Positions 7,641 through 16,115 of a stretch of 64,000 nt of DNA are shown here, in pieces. Source of the stretch: OLB7 sp966250335 (GTDB lineage: Bacteria > Bacteroidota > Ignavibacteria > OLB7). A program made the translations under genes and the position numbers. Each line of letters begins with the position of its first letter. The stretch's first letter is position 1. The notes beneath the pieces are model-generated. The model was not told the origin of the DNA. It did not search any database and worked only from the letters and a program-made list of their open reading frames with translations. The stretch spans positions 62,001 to 126,000 of the forward strand of contig CBINGZ010000003.1 in the NCBI GenBank assembly GCA_966250335.1. Direction: 5' to 3'.

Positions 7641-9317
7641 GTGCACGATTCTGCGATGATATATCAGAGACTATCCGATCATGAGCGAACGCTCCTTTCC
7701 GCCTTCCTCGACGGCGAGGTCTCGGCGATGGAGCGACGCACGGCCGAAGAGCTCCTCTCCGGCTCGGAGGAGGCACGTGCATATCTGCGTGAGATCCGTG
7801 CGGTGAACAACCTGTCGGTGGAGGCCTTTCCCCCTCTACTCGCCGACGCCGTCGGTACGCTCGGTTCCAGTTTCTCGGGGAGCGGGATTTCGACGGCGGC
7901 GCAGAAAACGTCGATGCTGAACGGTCTCTTCTCCAGCACCTGGGGAGTTGCCGGGGTGGCGGCCTCCGCCGCCGCGATCGTCGCGGCCGTCTCGCTGAGC
8001 GGCGACCAGCCGCGGACCGGCAACCCGACCGCCTCGAAGCCTGTCGCGGTTCATGAGCAGAACACCCCGTCGACCGCGCCGTTCGATACCAGCCATCTTA
8101 TCGTTCCGGCGATGACACCGGCCGAACTCGTCGGGTTCGCCGTGCAGGGGACGCTGCCGATCGATGCCGGGCGCGATCGCTTCCTGACCGTCAGGACGAA
8201 GGGGGAGGACTCGTTCGCCATCAACGTCAGGAACGGCGTTCCCGTCGAGGTCCGGGAGCCTTTTCAGGGGATCACCCTGGGCTCCTCCTCGGGACTCGAC
8301 ACGGTTCAGCGAGCGATCCGGAGCAGCGTGAAGGCGCTGAAGGATGGGGGGATCGCCCTGCGGCGCGACTTCATGTGGCAGCGCCACCGGCTGATCGACT
8401 ATCTCCAGAACCGGCGCGTCCTGCTGCCGGCCGACCTCCAGGCTCCGTTGCGGCAGGCCCGCCGCACCCTGGAAAGCTCACGCGTGGCGGCCACCTTCCC
8501 GACGTTCAACCGTCCGGTGCGGGCGGTCGACGCGGGAGGAAAGGGAGAGGGACATAACCCGAACCTCGGGTTCATCCAGGTCGGCGAGGATCAGTCGTTC
8601 GATGTCCTGATCATCAACGGCAACGTGCAGAAGCTGGAAGGAGACAACGTTCAGTACAACGTCCCGTGCCGGGCGTTCGCGCCGCGCGATGTGAACAAGT
8701 CGACCTTCATGCTCGGTCCCTCCGGCATGAAGATCGATCCGAAGAGCTTCGATCTGGCGCACCTCATGTCCCCCTCCGTCGCGGAGGTGCAGATGATCGC
8801 CCCGGTGCCGGTCCCCGACGAGGAGTTCGGGGTGGAAACGCTGCCGGAGGAGGTCGATATCTTCGCCGCGCATGCACGGAATGTCCGTGAGAATCAGATC
8901 GGCGCCGGCGATCGCGCTCCCAAGCCGGTCGGCGCACTCCCTGTCGTGCAGCCCGTACAGCATCAGGTCCTCCCCGCGGACGGCGATGATCAGAGGAAGA
9001 TCTACCAGCAGTATCAGCAGCTCGACCCCGAGCAGCTGAAGCAGATGCAGGACTACGGCTTGAGGTACTACGATAACGACATGCAGATGGAAGGAATATC
9101 TCTTCAGGAGGTGCTGCAGCAGGTCGATCGTGAGCTCAGGAAGGCGGACAGCATCATCAACGGCATGCGCGAACAGGTGCGGCAGGGGTCGGTCAGGAAG
9201 AGCAGGGATTCGAGGTCGGGGGGGAGCAGAATGAGCTCGGGGCAGAATTCCCTGGAGATCTCTACCGATTCCGGCGCCACCGAGATCAAGATCAACGCCG
9301 GTGACGGACGTCCGTGA
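7641..9317 (+). CDS. Probable membrane anti-sigma factor with large periplasmic region
   Basis: 558 residues, 58 bases after the ECF gene. The N-terminus (LSAFLDGEVSAMERRTAEEL, about 20-39) resembles the anti-sigma domain of ECF partners but has no zinc-binding Cys/His. One membrane segment (WGVAGVAASAAAIVAAVSL, 101-119) separates it from about 435 residues on the far side. That part is rich in Pro and Asp, with MIAPVPVPDEEFGVETLPEE and a C-terminal coiled-coil region (LDPEQLKQMQDYGLRYY to VDRELRKADSIINGMREQ). I do not recognise a named periplasmic domain. Start is GTG 7641 or ATG 7656 (residue 6); neither has a strong ribosome site. Function is inferred from position and topology. Confidence 0.8.
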   Translation: MHDSAMIYQRLSDHERTLLSAFLDGEVSAMERRTAEELLSGSEEARAYLREIRAVNNLSVEAFPPLLADAVGTLGSSFSGSGISTAAQKTSMLNGLFSSTWGVAGVAASAAAIVAAVSLSGDQPRTGNPTASKPVAVHEQNTPSTAPFDTSHLIVPAMTPAELVGFAVQGTLPIDAGRDRFLTVRTKGEDSFAINVRNGVPVEVREPFQGITLGSSSGLDTVQRAIRSSVKALKDGGIALRRDFMWQRHRLIDYLQNRRVLLPADLQAPLRQARRTLESSRVAATFPTFNRPVRAVDAGGKGEGHNPNLGFIQVGEDQSFDVLIINGNVQKLEGDNVQYNVPCRAFAPRDVNKSTFMLGPSGMKIDPKSFDLAHLMSPSVAEVQMIAPVPVPDEEFGVETLPEEVDIFAAHARNVRENQIGAGDRAPKPVGALPVVQPVQHQVLPADGDDQRKIYQQYQQLDPEQLKQMQDYGLRYYDNDMQMEGISLQEVLQQVDRELRKADSIINGMREQVRQGSVRKSRDSRSGGSRMSSGQNSLEISTDSGATEIKINAGDGRP

Positions 9318-9358
9318 GCCGGATCGGAATATCGAACCGAGAGCTATCGAGTGAACTG

Positions 9359-9389
9359 AAAAGGGGACGCGTCGTGCGTCCCCTTTTTT
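9359..9389. terminator. Bidirectional terminator between convergent genes
   Basis: AAAAGGGGACGC, five-base loop, GCGTCCCCTTTTTT. The A run on the left and T run on the right let it act for both the anti-sigma gene (+) and the propeller gene (-). Confidence 0.88.
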
Positions 9390-9405
9390 GTGACAATATC
9401 GGGAT

Positions 9406-10635
9406 CTATTCCCCGATGACCGACAGAAGCTTCGTCGCCGTCGTTCCGTCGATCTCGACACGGAGGAGATAGACCCCGGTGGGAAGGCCCGCCGCCGTGA
9501 TCGGCAGGTCGTGCGTTCCCGCCGGCAGATCGTGCGCAGGAGCTGCTCCCACCATCTCTCCCGCTGCCGAATATATCGTTGTGCGAATTCGAGATGCTCG
9601 CGGAAGCGAAACGCGCATCACGGCGCGGTCGCGGCAGGGGTTGGGGCTGATCGCGTCGATCGAGAGAGCCGATCCCTCTCTCTGTGAGATCTCCTCATCC
9701 TTCCCCGACGTCGCGTCGCGGCTGATGAGCACCATCCCCTTCGTCGTCCCCACAACGATTCTCCGTTGCGCGTCGAACGTCAGGCTGTACGATTCCCCTG
9801 CGTCCCCCAGCCAGCCCGACCCCTGCAGCATCCATGTCGCGCCGAAGTCGCTCGACTCGTACACTCCGGCGCCGGCCGTCAGGAAGAGATGGCCGTCCGG
9901 TCCCATCCCCCCTCTCAGAAAGGGGGGGAGGGGTGTCGTGGCCGGCTCCTCCCAGCTCTCTCCCTTGTCGCTCGAGCGGTAGAACCCGCGATGGCCCGCG
10001 TAGAGGAGACCGTTCGGTCCGGCGATGATCGTCCTGATGCTCCCGCTGAGCGGATCGAGGAACGATGTTTTCGACCACGTGTCGCCGTCGTCGTCGGAGC
10101 GCCAGATCTCTCCGTCGTTCAGGATCGAGATGTAGATCGATCCGGTGGAGTCGAGAGCGATGGTGCCGACCGTGCCGGCCGGGGCCGTGGGGATTTCGTT
10201 CCAGCTTGCGCCGTGGTCGGTCGAGCGCGAGAGGCCGGTTCCGCGTCCCCAGAAGATCTCGTCGGCCGGGGTCACCAGCAGCGCGCGCGTTCGCGCCTCA
10301 CCGATCTCGATCCATGTGTCGCCGCCGTTCGTGGAGCGGAAGATCCCCTGGTTGTATCCTCCCGCGAAGATTCTTCCATCGCTGTCGGTTGCAAGGGTGA
10401 AGATGTCGTCGTCGGTCAGACCGGTGGTCCTGCGGGTCCATGTCTCCCCCTCGTCGGTGGAGCGGAAGAGTCCCTTCCCCTCGGTCGCGGCGAAGATCGC
10501 TCCGGTCCGCGTCACGACCAGGGCCTGCACGGAGGCGCCGAACTCGGCGTTCGTTCCGCGCCAGTAGACCGGCTGCGCTCGAAGCGCCCCGGCGACCGGA
10601 AGAGAGAGGAGCAGGAGGAGGAGTAAATATCGCAT
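9406..10635 (-). CDS. Secreted BNR/sortilin-like beta-propeller with T9SS sorting domain
   Basis: Exported protein of 409 residues with signal peptide MRYLLLLLLLSLPVAGALRAQ. It contains six Asp-box repeats: STDEGETW, STNGGDTW, STDHGASW, SDDDGDTW, SSDKGESW and SSDFGATW, spaced 40-60 residues apart, as in BNR/sortilin-type propellers often found on exported proteins. The C-terminus (ISPNPCRDRAVMRVSLP to GVYLLRVEIDGTTATKLLSV) is a T9SS type A sorting domain. It follows the sirtuin gene by 54 bases on the same strand and may be co-transcribed with it. Propellers of this kind usually bind or hydrolyse glycans or serve as scaffolds; nothing here fixes the substrate. Confidence 0.88.
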   Translation of the reverse strand: MRYLLLLLLLSLPVAGALRAQPVYWRGTNAEFGASVQALVVTRTGAIFAATEGKGLFRSTDEGETWTRRTTGLTDDDIFTLATDSDGRIFAGGYNQGIFRSTNGGDTWIEIGEARTRALLVTPADEIFWGRGTGLSRSTDHGASWNEIPTAPAGTVGTIALDSTGSIYISILNDGEIWRSDDDGDTWSKTSFLDPLSGSIRTIIAGPNGLLYAGHRGFYRSSDKGESWEEPATTPLPPFLRGGMGPDGHLFLTAGAGVYESSDFGATWMLQGSGWLGDAGESYSLTFDAQRRIVVGTTKGMVLISRDATSGKDEEISQREGSALSIDAISPNPCRDRAVMRVSLPRASRIRTTIYSAAGEMVGAAPAHDLPAGTHDLPITAAGLPTGVYLLRVEIDGTTATKLLSVIGE

Positions 10636-10689
10636 GACGTTACGAATGGATGATCGTGGAGACTCGTGAGGAGCGGAAGAGACGGCCGC

Positions 10690-11433
10690 TCAGGAACCGT
10701 TCCTGAACGCGCGAAGGCGGGAGATGATCGCGGGGATTGCCGTGCCGCTCGGCGCCGCGATTCTCTCATGGACGTACCCGCTCAGCGGTGTCTCCTCCGG
10801 GTTGATCTCCACGACGTACGCCCCGTACTCGCGCGCGATCAGCGGAAGCTGCGCCGCCGGGTAGACCAGCGACGAGGTGCCGATCGAGAGGAGGACACCC
10901 GCTTCCCTGGCACGCCGTTCGGCCAGTTCCAGGGCGTCGACCGGGAGCATTTCGCCGAACCAGACCACATCGGGGCGGATCATGCCGCCGCACGGACAGG
11001 CCCCGACCTCCGGGGCGGTGAGGAACTCGGGATCATCGTACCTCGTCCGGCAGCGCTGGCAGAAATTCTTTCTGATGTTCCCGTGCAGTTCGATCACCTC
11101 CGTGGAGCCCGCCTCACGATGAAGCCCGTCGATGTTCTGGGTGACGACGCTGACCTGCGGGATCAGCTCCTCCAGCTCGGCGATCCCCGCATGCCCGGCG
11201 TTCGGCCGCGCGTTCACGATCACCTCCCTTCGCGCCTGGTACCACTCCCATACCAGCTGCGGGTTTCGCATGAACGCGTCGACGTTCGCCAGTTCCTCCG
11301 GCCTGAACTTCGACCAGAGTCCGTCGGCGGCGCGGAAGGTCGCCACGCCGCTCTCGGCGGAGACTCCGGCGCCGGTGAACGCCACGAGCAGCCGGGCGTT
11401 GTCGAGCCGTTGTATGAGCGTGTCGGAGATCAT
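10690..11433 (-). CDS. cobB: NAD-dependent protein deacylase, sirtuin class III (CobB type)
   Basis: Removes acyl groups from lysines using NAD+, releasing nicotinamide and O-acyl-ADP-ribose; cytoplasmic. The 247 residues show the Rossmann GAGVSAESGVATFR (21-34), TQNIDGLH (98-105), catalytic His in ELHG (117) and four zinc cysteines (125, 128, 146, 148; the last pair only one residue apart). Tyr65 and Arg68 in WEWYQARRE form the YxxR pair typical of class III sirtuins that accept succinyl or malonyl lysine. The gene starts 5 bases after the glycosyltransferase stop, so the two are translationally coupled. Confidence 0.93.
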   Translation of the reverse strand: MISDTLIQRLDNARLLVAFTGAGVSAESGVATFRAADGLWSKFRPEELANVDAFMRNPQLVWEWYQARREVIVNARPNAGHAGIAELEELIPQVSVVTQNIDGLHREAGSTEVIELHGNIRKNFCQRCRTRYDDPEFLTAPEVGACPCGGMIRPDVVWFGEMLPVDALELAERRAREAGVLLSIGTSSLVYPAAQLPLIAREYGAYVVEINPEETPLSGYVHERIAAPSGTAIPAIISRLRAFRNGS

Positions 11434-11438
11434 ATCGC

Positions 11439-12566
11439 TTACCCCTTCCTCTTCGCATGATGGTTCCGGATCGCGCGTTCCAGGGCATCGACCGTCGCGG
11501 CGGCTGTCTGCTCCCAGGTGAGCGATCGCGCGAACTCAATCGCATTACGACTCAGTGATTCGCGCAGAGGATGATCGAACAATATCTTGAGCAGGTCTTC
11601 CTGCAGCAGGTCGATTCTGCCGTAGGGGTAGAGAAGTCCCGTCACGCCGTGCTTCACGGAGTCACGCAGCCCCGGCGTGTCAGCGGCGACGGCGGGGGTG
11701 CCGCATGCGTTCGCCTCCACGTTGACGATCCCCCATCCCTCCTTCATCGAGGGATTGACCACCACCCAGAGCTCCTGCAGAAGCCGAAGTTTCTCCTCTT
11801 CCGATACGAACCCGGTGAACCTGGTGCACCCCGCGATTCCGAGCTCCCCGGCAAGACGCTCCAGCTCCGGCTGGAAATCGCCGCGTCCTATGATCACGAG
11901 CTCGGCGTCCGGGACCCGTTCCCTGACGCCGGCGAAGGCGCGCAGCACATGGTCGACGCTCTTGTACTTCTTGAGCCGTCCGAAATATCCTATCGTGGGG
12001 TGAGATGATTTCGGGACACCGGTGGGATGAAGCCGTTCGTGGTCGAGCGCGTTCATCGCCAGCGTGAAGTTCTCCCGTCTGAACCCCCGCTCCACGAACT
12101 CCTCCAGCGTCGACTGCGAGACCACCAGGAACGGAGTCTTCTTATAGACGAGATCGACAAGCTTCTCGGCGCCGTACACGTAGCTCCCGAAGATCGGTCC
12201 CGCCTCCGGAAAGATCGATGTGCCGAAGAAGTGATGGCTGAGCCCGACCAGCGGCTCGCGCACGTAGAGGGGGGTGTAGAAGGGGATCTTGTTGAGATCG
12301 TCCACCACCACGTCGTACCCCTCGTGCCGGAATCTGGAGCGATACCGGAGGGGGACGATGAAGTTGAAGGTGTTCCTGCCGCCGTGTCTGACGATTCTGA
12401 TGCCGTCGAGCGTCTCCTCCTCCGCGGCGCCCGGATAGGATGAGCAGAAGAGGGTGACCTGGTGCCCCATGGCCGCCACGCGGCGGAACGTTTCGTGCAG
12501 GTGGACTTCGGCGCCTCCGGAGAGGGGGTTCGTCCAGTCCTGCCAGTTGATGACGAGAATCTTCAT
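11439..12566 (-). CDS. Family 4 glycosyltransferase (GT-B, WcaG/RfaB-like)
   Basis: Retaining sugar transferase of the GT4 type, 375 residues, cytoplasmic or membrane-peripheral. The N-terminal domain has the glycine loop SGGAEVHLHETFRRVAAMGH (residues 17-36). The C-terminal domain shows GYFGRLKKYKSVDHVLRAFA and LVIIGRGDFQPELERLA, and ends with the nucleotide-sugar E-x7-E signature EGWGIVNVE followed by ANACGTP and GLLYP. Acceptor and donor cannot be told. No other polysaccharide genes are adjacent; the downstream partner is the sirtuin. It is divergent from the GlsB-like gene. Confidence 0.92.
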   Translation of the reverse strand: MKILVINWQDWTNPLSGGAEVHLHETFRRVAAMGHQVTLFCSSYPGAAEEETLDGIRIVRHGGRNTFNFIVPLRYRSRFRHEGYDVVVDDLNKIPFYTPLYVREPLVGLSHHFFGTSIFPEAGPIFGSYVYGAEKLVDLVYKKTPFLVVSQSTLEEFVERGFRRENFTLAMNALDHERLHPTGVPKSSHPTIGYFGRLKKYKSVDHVLRAFAGVRERVPDAELVIIGRGDFQPELERLAGELGIAGCTRFTGFVSEEEKLRLLQELWVVVNPSMKEGWGIVNVEANACGTPAVAADTPGLRDSVKHGVTGLLYPYGRIDLLQEDLLKILFDHPLRESLSRNAIEFARSLTWEQTAAATVDALERAIRNHHAKRKG

Positions 12567-12740
12567 GCGCTGATCGGAAGCCTGCTCTTGTTGAGACGGA
12601 CAATATATGCGCGCGTGCCCCCATCACACGACTTCTTCGCGCGGATCGCGTCGAATTCTTTGCTAGGTTACGCCTGTCCCGCGGGAGCCGGCGAAACGGC
12701 TCCGGGAGAAGAGAATATCACGTTCGCAGAGGAATAGAGA

Positions 12741-13004
12741 ATGAACTGGTTGATTGCAATCGTGGTAGGCGGCCTCATCGGATGGCTGGCAAGCATCGTG
12801 GCCAAGACGAACAATCAGATGGGGTGTCTCTGGAACATCTTTATCGGGATCGTGGGGGCCGCGCTCGGCACCTGGCTTGCCGAGAGGGTCTTCCACTATC
12901 ATGTGAGCGACGGCTTCAGTCTTGTGAAGTTCCTGATATCGATCGGCGGAGCCGTGGTCCTGATCCTCATCCTCCGCATGGTCGGCATCCTCCGCCGCGA
13001 CTGA
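12741..13004 (+). CDS. GlsB/YeaQ/YmgE-family small membrane protein
   Basis: 87 residues, three hydrophobic segments (about 3-20, 31-48 and 62-83) and the family's glycine pattern: GGLIGWLASIVAK, then FIGIVGAALGTWLAERVF and SIGGAVVLILILRMVGILRR. This family (transglycosylase-associated proteins) is widespread and often stress-induced; its biochemical role is not established. The start has GAGGAATAGAG just upstream. The leader contains a GGAGCCG/CGGCTCC hairpin (12684-12703) about 40 bases ahead of the ATG. Confidence 0.9.
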   Translation: MNWLIAIVVGGLIGWLASIVAKTNNQMGCLWNIFIGIVGAALGTWLAERVFHYHVSDGFSLVKFLISIGGAVVLILILRMVGILRRD

Positions 13005-13063
13005 CGGAGGATCTGTCGTCCGATATCTCGGAACATGATCGATCGCGGCCGGGCCGCCATATC

Positions 13064-14470
13064 CTACTGCGAGCGGAGTCTCGGCTTGTTGATGCCGAGG
13101 CTCTTCATCTGCTTGGAGAGGGTGGAACGGTCGATGGAGAGCTCCACGGCCGCCTTGGTGATGTTCCAGTCGTTCCGGTCCAGCACCTTCACCAGTTCCT
13201 CCTTCTTGGTCTGGCGCGCCATCTGCTGCACGTCGCTGTAGTCACGCACCACGGCGTTTCCGGGGACCGTGCGTCCCGGATCGGCACGTTCCAGAACGCG
13301 GGCCACGTCGGTGTGCTCGATCACTTCTCCCGGCGTCATCACGGCGACCGCCTCGGTCGCGCGGCGCAGTTCGCGCACGTTGCCGGACCAGCGCTGCCGT
13401 TCCAATACCTCCACCGCCGTCTCGCCGAACCGCTTCGGTCCCAGATCGTTCTTCTTCACGAACGTGGCAAGGAAGAACTCCGCCAGCGGCGCTATATCCT
13501 CCGGTCGCTCGCGGAGGGGGGGGATATGGATCTCGATGCCGCGCAGACGATAGAGAAGATCCTCACGGAAGATCCGTTCGCTGACCGCTTCCAGCAGGTT
13601 CCGGTTGGTGGCGGAGATGATCCTGACATCCACCTCCTCCGAGGTGACGGAACCGAGGCGGCGCACCTGCTGCGAGTCGATGACGCGGAGGAATTTCGCC
13701 TGCAGTTCGATCGGGAACTCGCCGATCTCATCCAGGAAGAGGGTCCCGCCGTTGGCGGCCTGCACAAGACCGGCCTTGCTGTCGACCGCGCCGGTGAAGG
13801 CGCCGCGGGTGTGGCCGAATATTTCGCTTTCGAACATGGTGGCGGGAATGTTCGGCACGTCGATCGGGATGAACGGCTTGTTCCGTCTGGGGCTCATCTT
13901 ATGGATCGCCTGGGCCATGAGATCCTTCCCCACACCGGTCTCGCCGGTGATCAGCACGGAAATCATGGAACGGGCGCAGAGCTCCGCATCTTTCAGAATA
14001 CGATACATCACCGGACTCCGTCCGATAATGCCGTACTGCCGCATCGCCTCCCCCTCGTCGCGCGCCACCTCGGTCGCCCTCGGTTTCAGCGCCGCCTGGA
14101 CCGCCGCCAGCAGTTCGCTTCCGCCGGAGCCCTTGTAGATGTAGTTCGTTGCGCCGATCTTCATGGCGCGGACGATCAGCTCGATCGCGTTCTCGCCGGT
14201 CAGCATGATGACGGGGATCGTGGAATGGAACCTCACGATCTTCTCCAGCGTCTCATGACCACTCATGCCCGGCATTCTGATATCCAGAAGAACCAGGGAG
14301 ATGGAGGCGGCCTCGGCGCCGAGCGTGGCGATCCCTTCCTCCCCGCTCCGTGCCGTGATGGTACGGTATCCGGCGCGTGTAAGAAGCTCGGAGATGGCGT
14401 CCAGGAAGCTGCGATCGTCGTCGATCATCAGGATGACCGGTGCGTTTGTAGCGGGAATAGTATTGGGCAT
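13064..14470 (-). CDS. Sigma-54-dependent response regulator, NtrC family
   Basis: Two-component transcription activator of 468 residues. Order of domains: receiver (ILMIDDD near residue 15, phosphoacceptor in LVLLDIRMPGMSGHE, TGEN and switch Lys in YIYKG); AAA+ domain with Walker A GETGVGKD, the sigma-54 contact loop GAFTGA intact, Walker B GGTLFLDEIGE and sensor RIISATNRNL; C-terminal Fis-type helix-turn-helix (WNITKAAVELSIDRSTLSKQ). The frame is open upstream of ATG 14470, but the receiver homology starts 10-15 residues after this ATG. No sensor kinase is adjacent, so its signal is unknown. I saw no clear -24/-12 promoter next to it. Confidence 0.94.
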   Translation of the reverse strand: MPNTIPATNAPVILMIDDDRSFLDAISELLTRAGYRTITARSGEEGIATLGAEAASISLVLLDIRMPGMSGHETLEKIVRFHSTIPVIMLTGENAIELIVRAMKIGATNYIYKGSGGSELLAAVQAALKPRATEVARDEGEAMRQYGIIGRSPVMYRILKDAELCARSMISVLITGETGVGKDLMAQAIHKMSPRRNKPFIPIDVPNIPATMFESEIFGHTRGAFTGAVDSKAGLVQAANGGTLFLDEIGEFPIELQAKFLRVIDSQQVRRLGSVTSEEVDVRIISATNRNLLEAVSERIFREDLLYRLRGIEIHIPPLRERPEDIAPLAEFFLATFVKKNDLGPKRFGETAVEVLERQRWSGNVRELRRATEAVAVMTPGEVIEHTDVARVLERADPGRTVPGNAVVRDYSDVQQMARQTKKEELVKVLDRNDWNITKAAVELSIDRSTLSKQMKSLGINKPRLRSQ

Positions 14471-14649
14471 ACAGGAAATTCCGACTGCTAGGGGATTGTA
14501 CTGGTCTCTTCCTTCACGTTCCGAACAAGCCTCGCGGGGCGTAAAGTACAAAGGAGAGAGGCCCGGGCGACAGTGTGAAAAAATTTCATGCAAATATTGT
14601 GCCCGCGATGCCGTCACCTCCACGCAAGCGGTTCGGGAGACCCCGGACT

Positions 14650-14668
14650 GATATCGTGACGCGATATC
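14650..14668. promoter_or_regulatory. Palindromic operator candidate upstream of nadA
   Basis: GATATCG-TGACG-CGATATC, a perfect 7-bp inverted repeat with a 5-base spacer, 41 bases before the favoured nadA start. Its position suits a repressor of NAD synthesis, but I cannot match it to a known regulator. Confidence 0.35.
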
Positions 14669-14708
14669 CCGTGCCGTGAGCAACCCTTATCATGCGGAGA
14701 TGAACGTG

Positions 14709-15716
14709 ATGACACTCACGATGGAGAACGACATTCCTACCCGCCCGGAGCTCCTTCGGCACCAGCCGATCGATCCGGGGCTCGACCTGGAGGCGGAGAT
14801 CGCCCGCCTGAAGCGGGAAATGAACGCGGTCATTCTGGCGCACTACTACCAGGACGCCGATATCCAGGATATCGCCGACTACATCGGTGATTCGCTGGAG
14901 CTTGCCCGCCGGGCGAAGGCGACCGATGCCGACGTGATCGTCTTCTGCGGCGTCCATTTCATGGCCGAGACCGCGAAGATCCTGAACCCCGAACGGCTTG
15001 TGTTGATTCCCGATACCGCCGCCGGCTGTTCCCTTGCCTCCGGATGCCCGGCCCCGGAGTTCAGGGCGTTCCGCCGGGCGCATCCGGAGCATATCGCCGT
15101 CACCTATATCAACTGCTCGGCGGAGGTGAAGGCGCTGAGCGATATCATCTGTACATCCTCCTCGGCCGAGACGATCATCGGGAAGATCCCTCCCGATCGG
15201 AAGATCCTCTTCGCGCCCGACAGAAATCTGGGCCGCTACCTGATACGGAAGACGGGACGCGATATGCTCCTCTGGCAGGGGAGCTGCATCGTCCATGAAA
15301 CCTTCAGCGAACGGAAGATCATCGATCTGACGACCCGCCATCCGAACGCGCTCCTGATCGCCCACCCGGAATGCGAGGAGACCCTGCTGAACCATGCGCA
15401 CTATGTCGGCTCCACAAGCGCGCTGCTGAAGTTCACCCAGGACTCCCCGGCCCGCGAGTTCATCGTCGCCACCGAGGCGGGGATCATCCATCAGATGCAG
15501 AAACTCTCTCCGGGCAAGAGCTTCATCCCGGCCCCGGCAGAGGCGGAAAGCTGCAACTGCAACAACTGTCCCTACATGAAGCTCAATACGATGGAAAAGA
15601 TCTATCTCTGCATGAAGAACCGGACTCCCGCGATCGACGTCCCGGAGGAGATCAGGGTCGGCGCCGAGCGGGCGCTGGAGCGGATGCTGGAGATGAGCAG
15701 AATCGCACGGGACTGA
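14709..15716 (+). CDS. nadA: Quinolinate synthase NadA
   Basis: [4Fe-4S] enzyme that condenses iminoaspartate with dihydroxyacetone phosphate to quinolinate, the second step of de novo NAD synthesis. The protein shows NAVILAHYYQDADIQDIADY, VIVFCGVHFMAETAKIL, AAGCSLASGC, NCSAEVKA, HPECEETLL and CNCNNCPYM; the last three cysteine regions plus AGC supply the usual cluster ligands. ATG 14709 has GGAG nine bases upstream and is preferred; GTG 14676 and ATG 14700 are in frame upstream. nadB and nadC are not in the window. Length (335 residues) is normal for the family. Confidence 0.95.
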   Translation: MTLTMENDIPTRPELLRHQPIDPGLDLEAEIARLKREMNAVILAHYYQDADIQDIADYIGDSLELARRAKATDADVIVFCGVHFMAETAKILNPERLVLIPDTAAGCSLASGCPAPEFRAFRRAHPEHIAVTYINCSAEVKALSDIICTSSSAETIIGKIPPDRKILFAPDRNLGRYLIRKTGRDMLLWQGSCIVHETFSERKIIDLTTRHPNALLIAHPECEETLLNHAHYVGSTSALLKFTQDSPAREFIVATEAGIIHQMQKLSPGKSFIPAPAEAESCNCNNCPYMKLNTMEKIYLCMKNRTPAIDVPEEIRVGAERALERMLEMSRIARD

Positions 15717-15744
15717 GTTTGTTCACGATATATCGTTTTCCTCT

Positions 15745-15999
15745 ATGAAGCTGAAGCTGGATCTGCACGACATCTATAACAGGGGGCGCGATATCGAACG
15801 CGCTCTGAACGATATCATGCGCGAGGCGCAGGAGAAGAAGGCTCCGATGGTGGAGATTATTCCGGGGAAGGGGTCGGGGCAGCTGAAGAAGCATGTGCTT
15901 CGGTTTCTGGAGCAGAAGGAGATCAAGGCGATGTATCATCGGGTGGAGAAGGATAGCAAGAACTTCGGGCGGTTGTTTGTGCATTTCAGGTGGAAGTAG
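15745..15999 (+). CDS. Small Smr-domain protein (stand-alone)
   Basis: 84 residues consisting almost entirely of a Smr domain like that at the MutS2 C-terminus: LDLHDIYNRGRDIERALNDI near the N-terminus and the loop EIIPGKGSGQLKKHVLRFL (about 37-55). The DLH and GKGSG elements are the nucleic-acid/nuclease signature of the family. Stand-alone Smr proteins may act as endonucleases or in ribosome rescue, but this one has no experimental tie visible here. It lies 28 bases after nadA without a clear ribosome site. An inverted-repeat copy starts 12 bases after its stop. Confidence 0.85.
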   Translation: MKLKLDLHDIYNRGRDIERALNDIMREAQEKKAPMVEIIPGKGSGQLKKHVLRFLEQKEIKAMYHRVEKDSKNFGRLFVHFRWK

Positions 16000-16010
16000 A
16001 AGAGAAGAGA

Positions 16011-16065
16011 GAAGAGAAATAAACAGGGAGTCACAGAGGGCACAGAGGTAAGAAAAGAGAGAAGG
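16011..16065 (+). repeat. Inverted repeat, left copy (A)
   Basis: GA-rich sequence with the core ACAGGGAGTCACAGAGGG CACAGAGGTAAGA. The reverse complement is found at 17919-17972 with one indel and two or so mismatches over about 53 bases. The pair flanks the SprB-repeat gene 16116-17639. Confidence 0.85.
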
Positions 16066-16089
16066 CGGGTTCCGGGTGGAGCCCGCCTT
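16062..16089. terminator. Bidirectional terminator between smr-like and SprB-repeat genes
   Basis: AAGGCGGG...CCCGCCTT stem that extends by a G-U pair and TCC/GGA to a GGGT loop. Plus side is followed by CGTTTGTT, minus side by a CTCTCTTTTCTT tail that belongs to the repeat copy. Confidence 0.75.
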
Positions 16090-16115
16090 CGTTTGTTGGA
16101 ATGCGATGAGATCGA

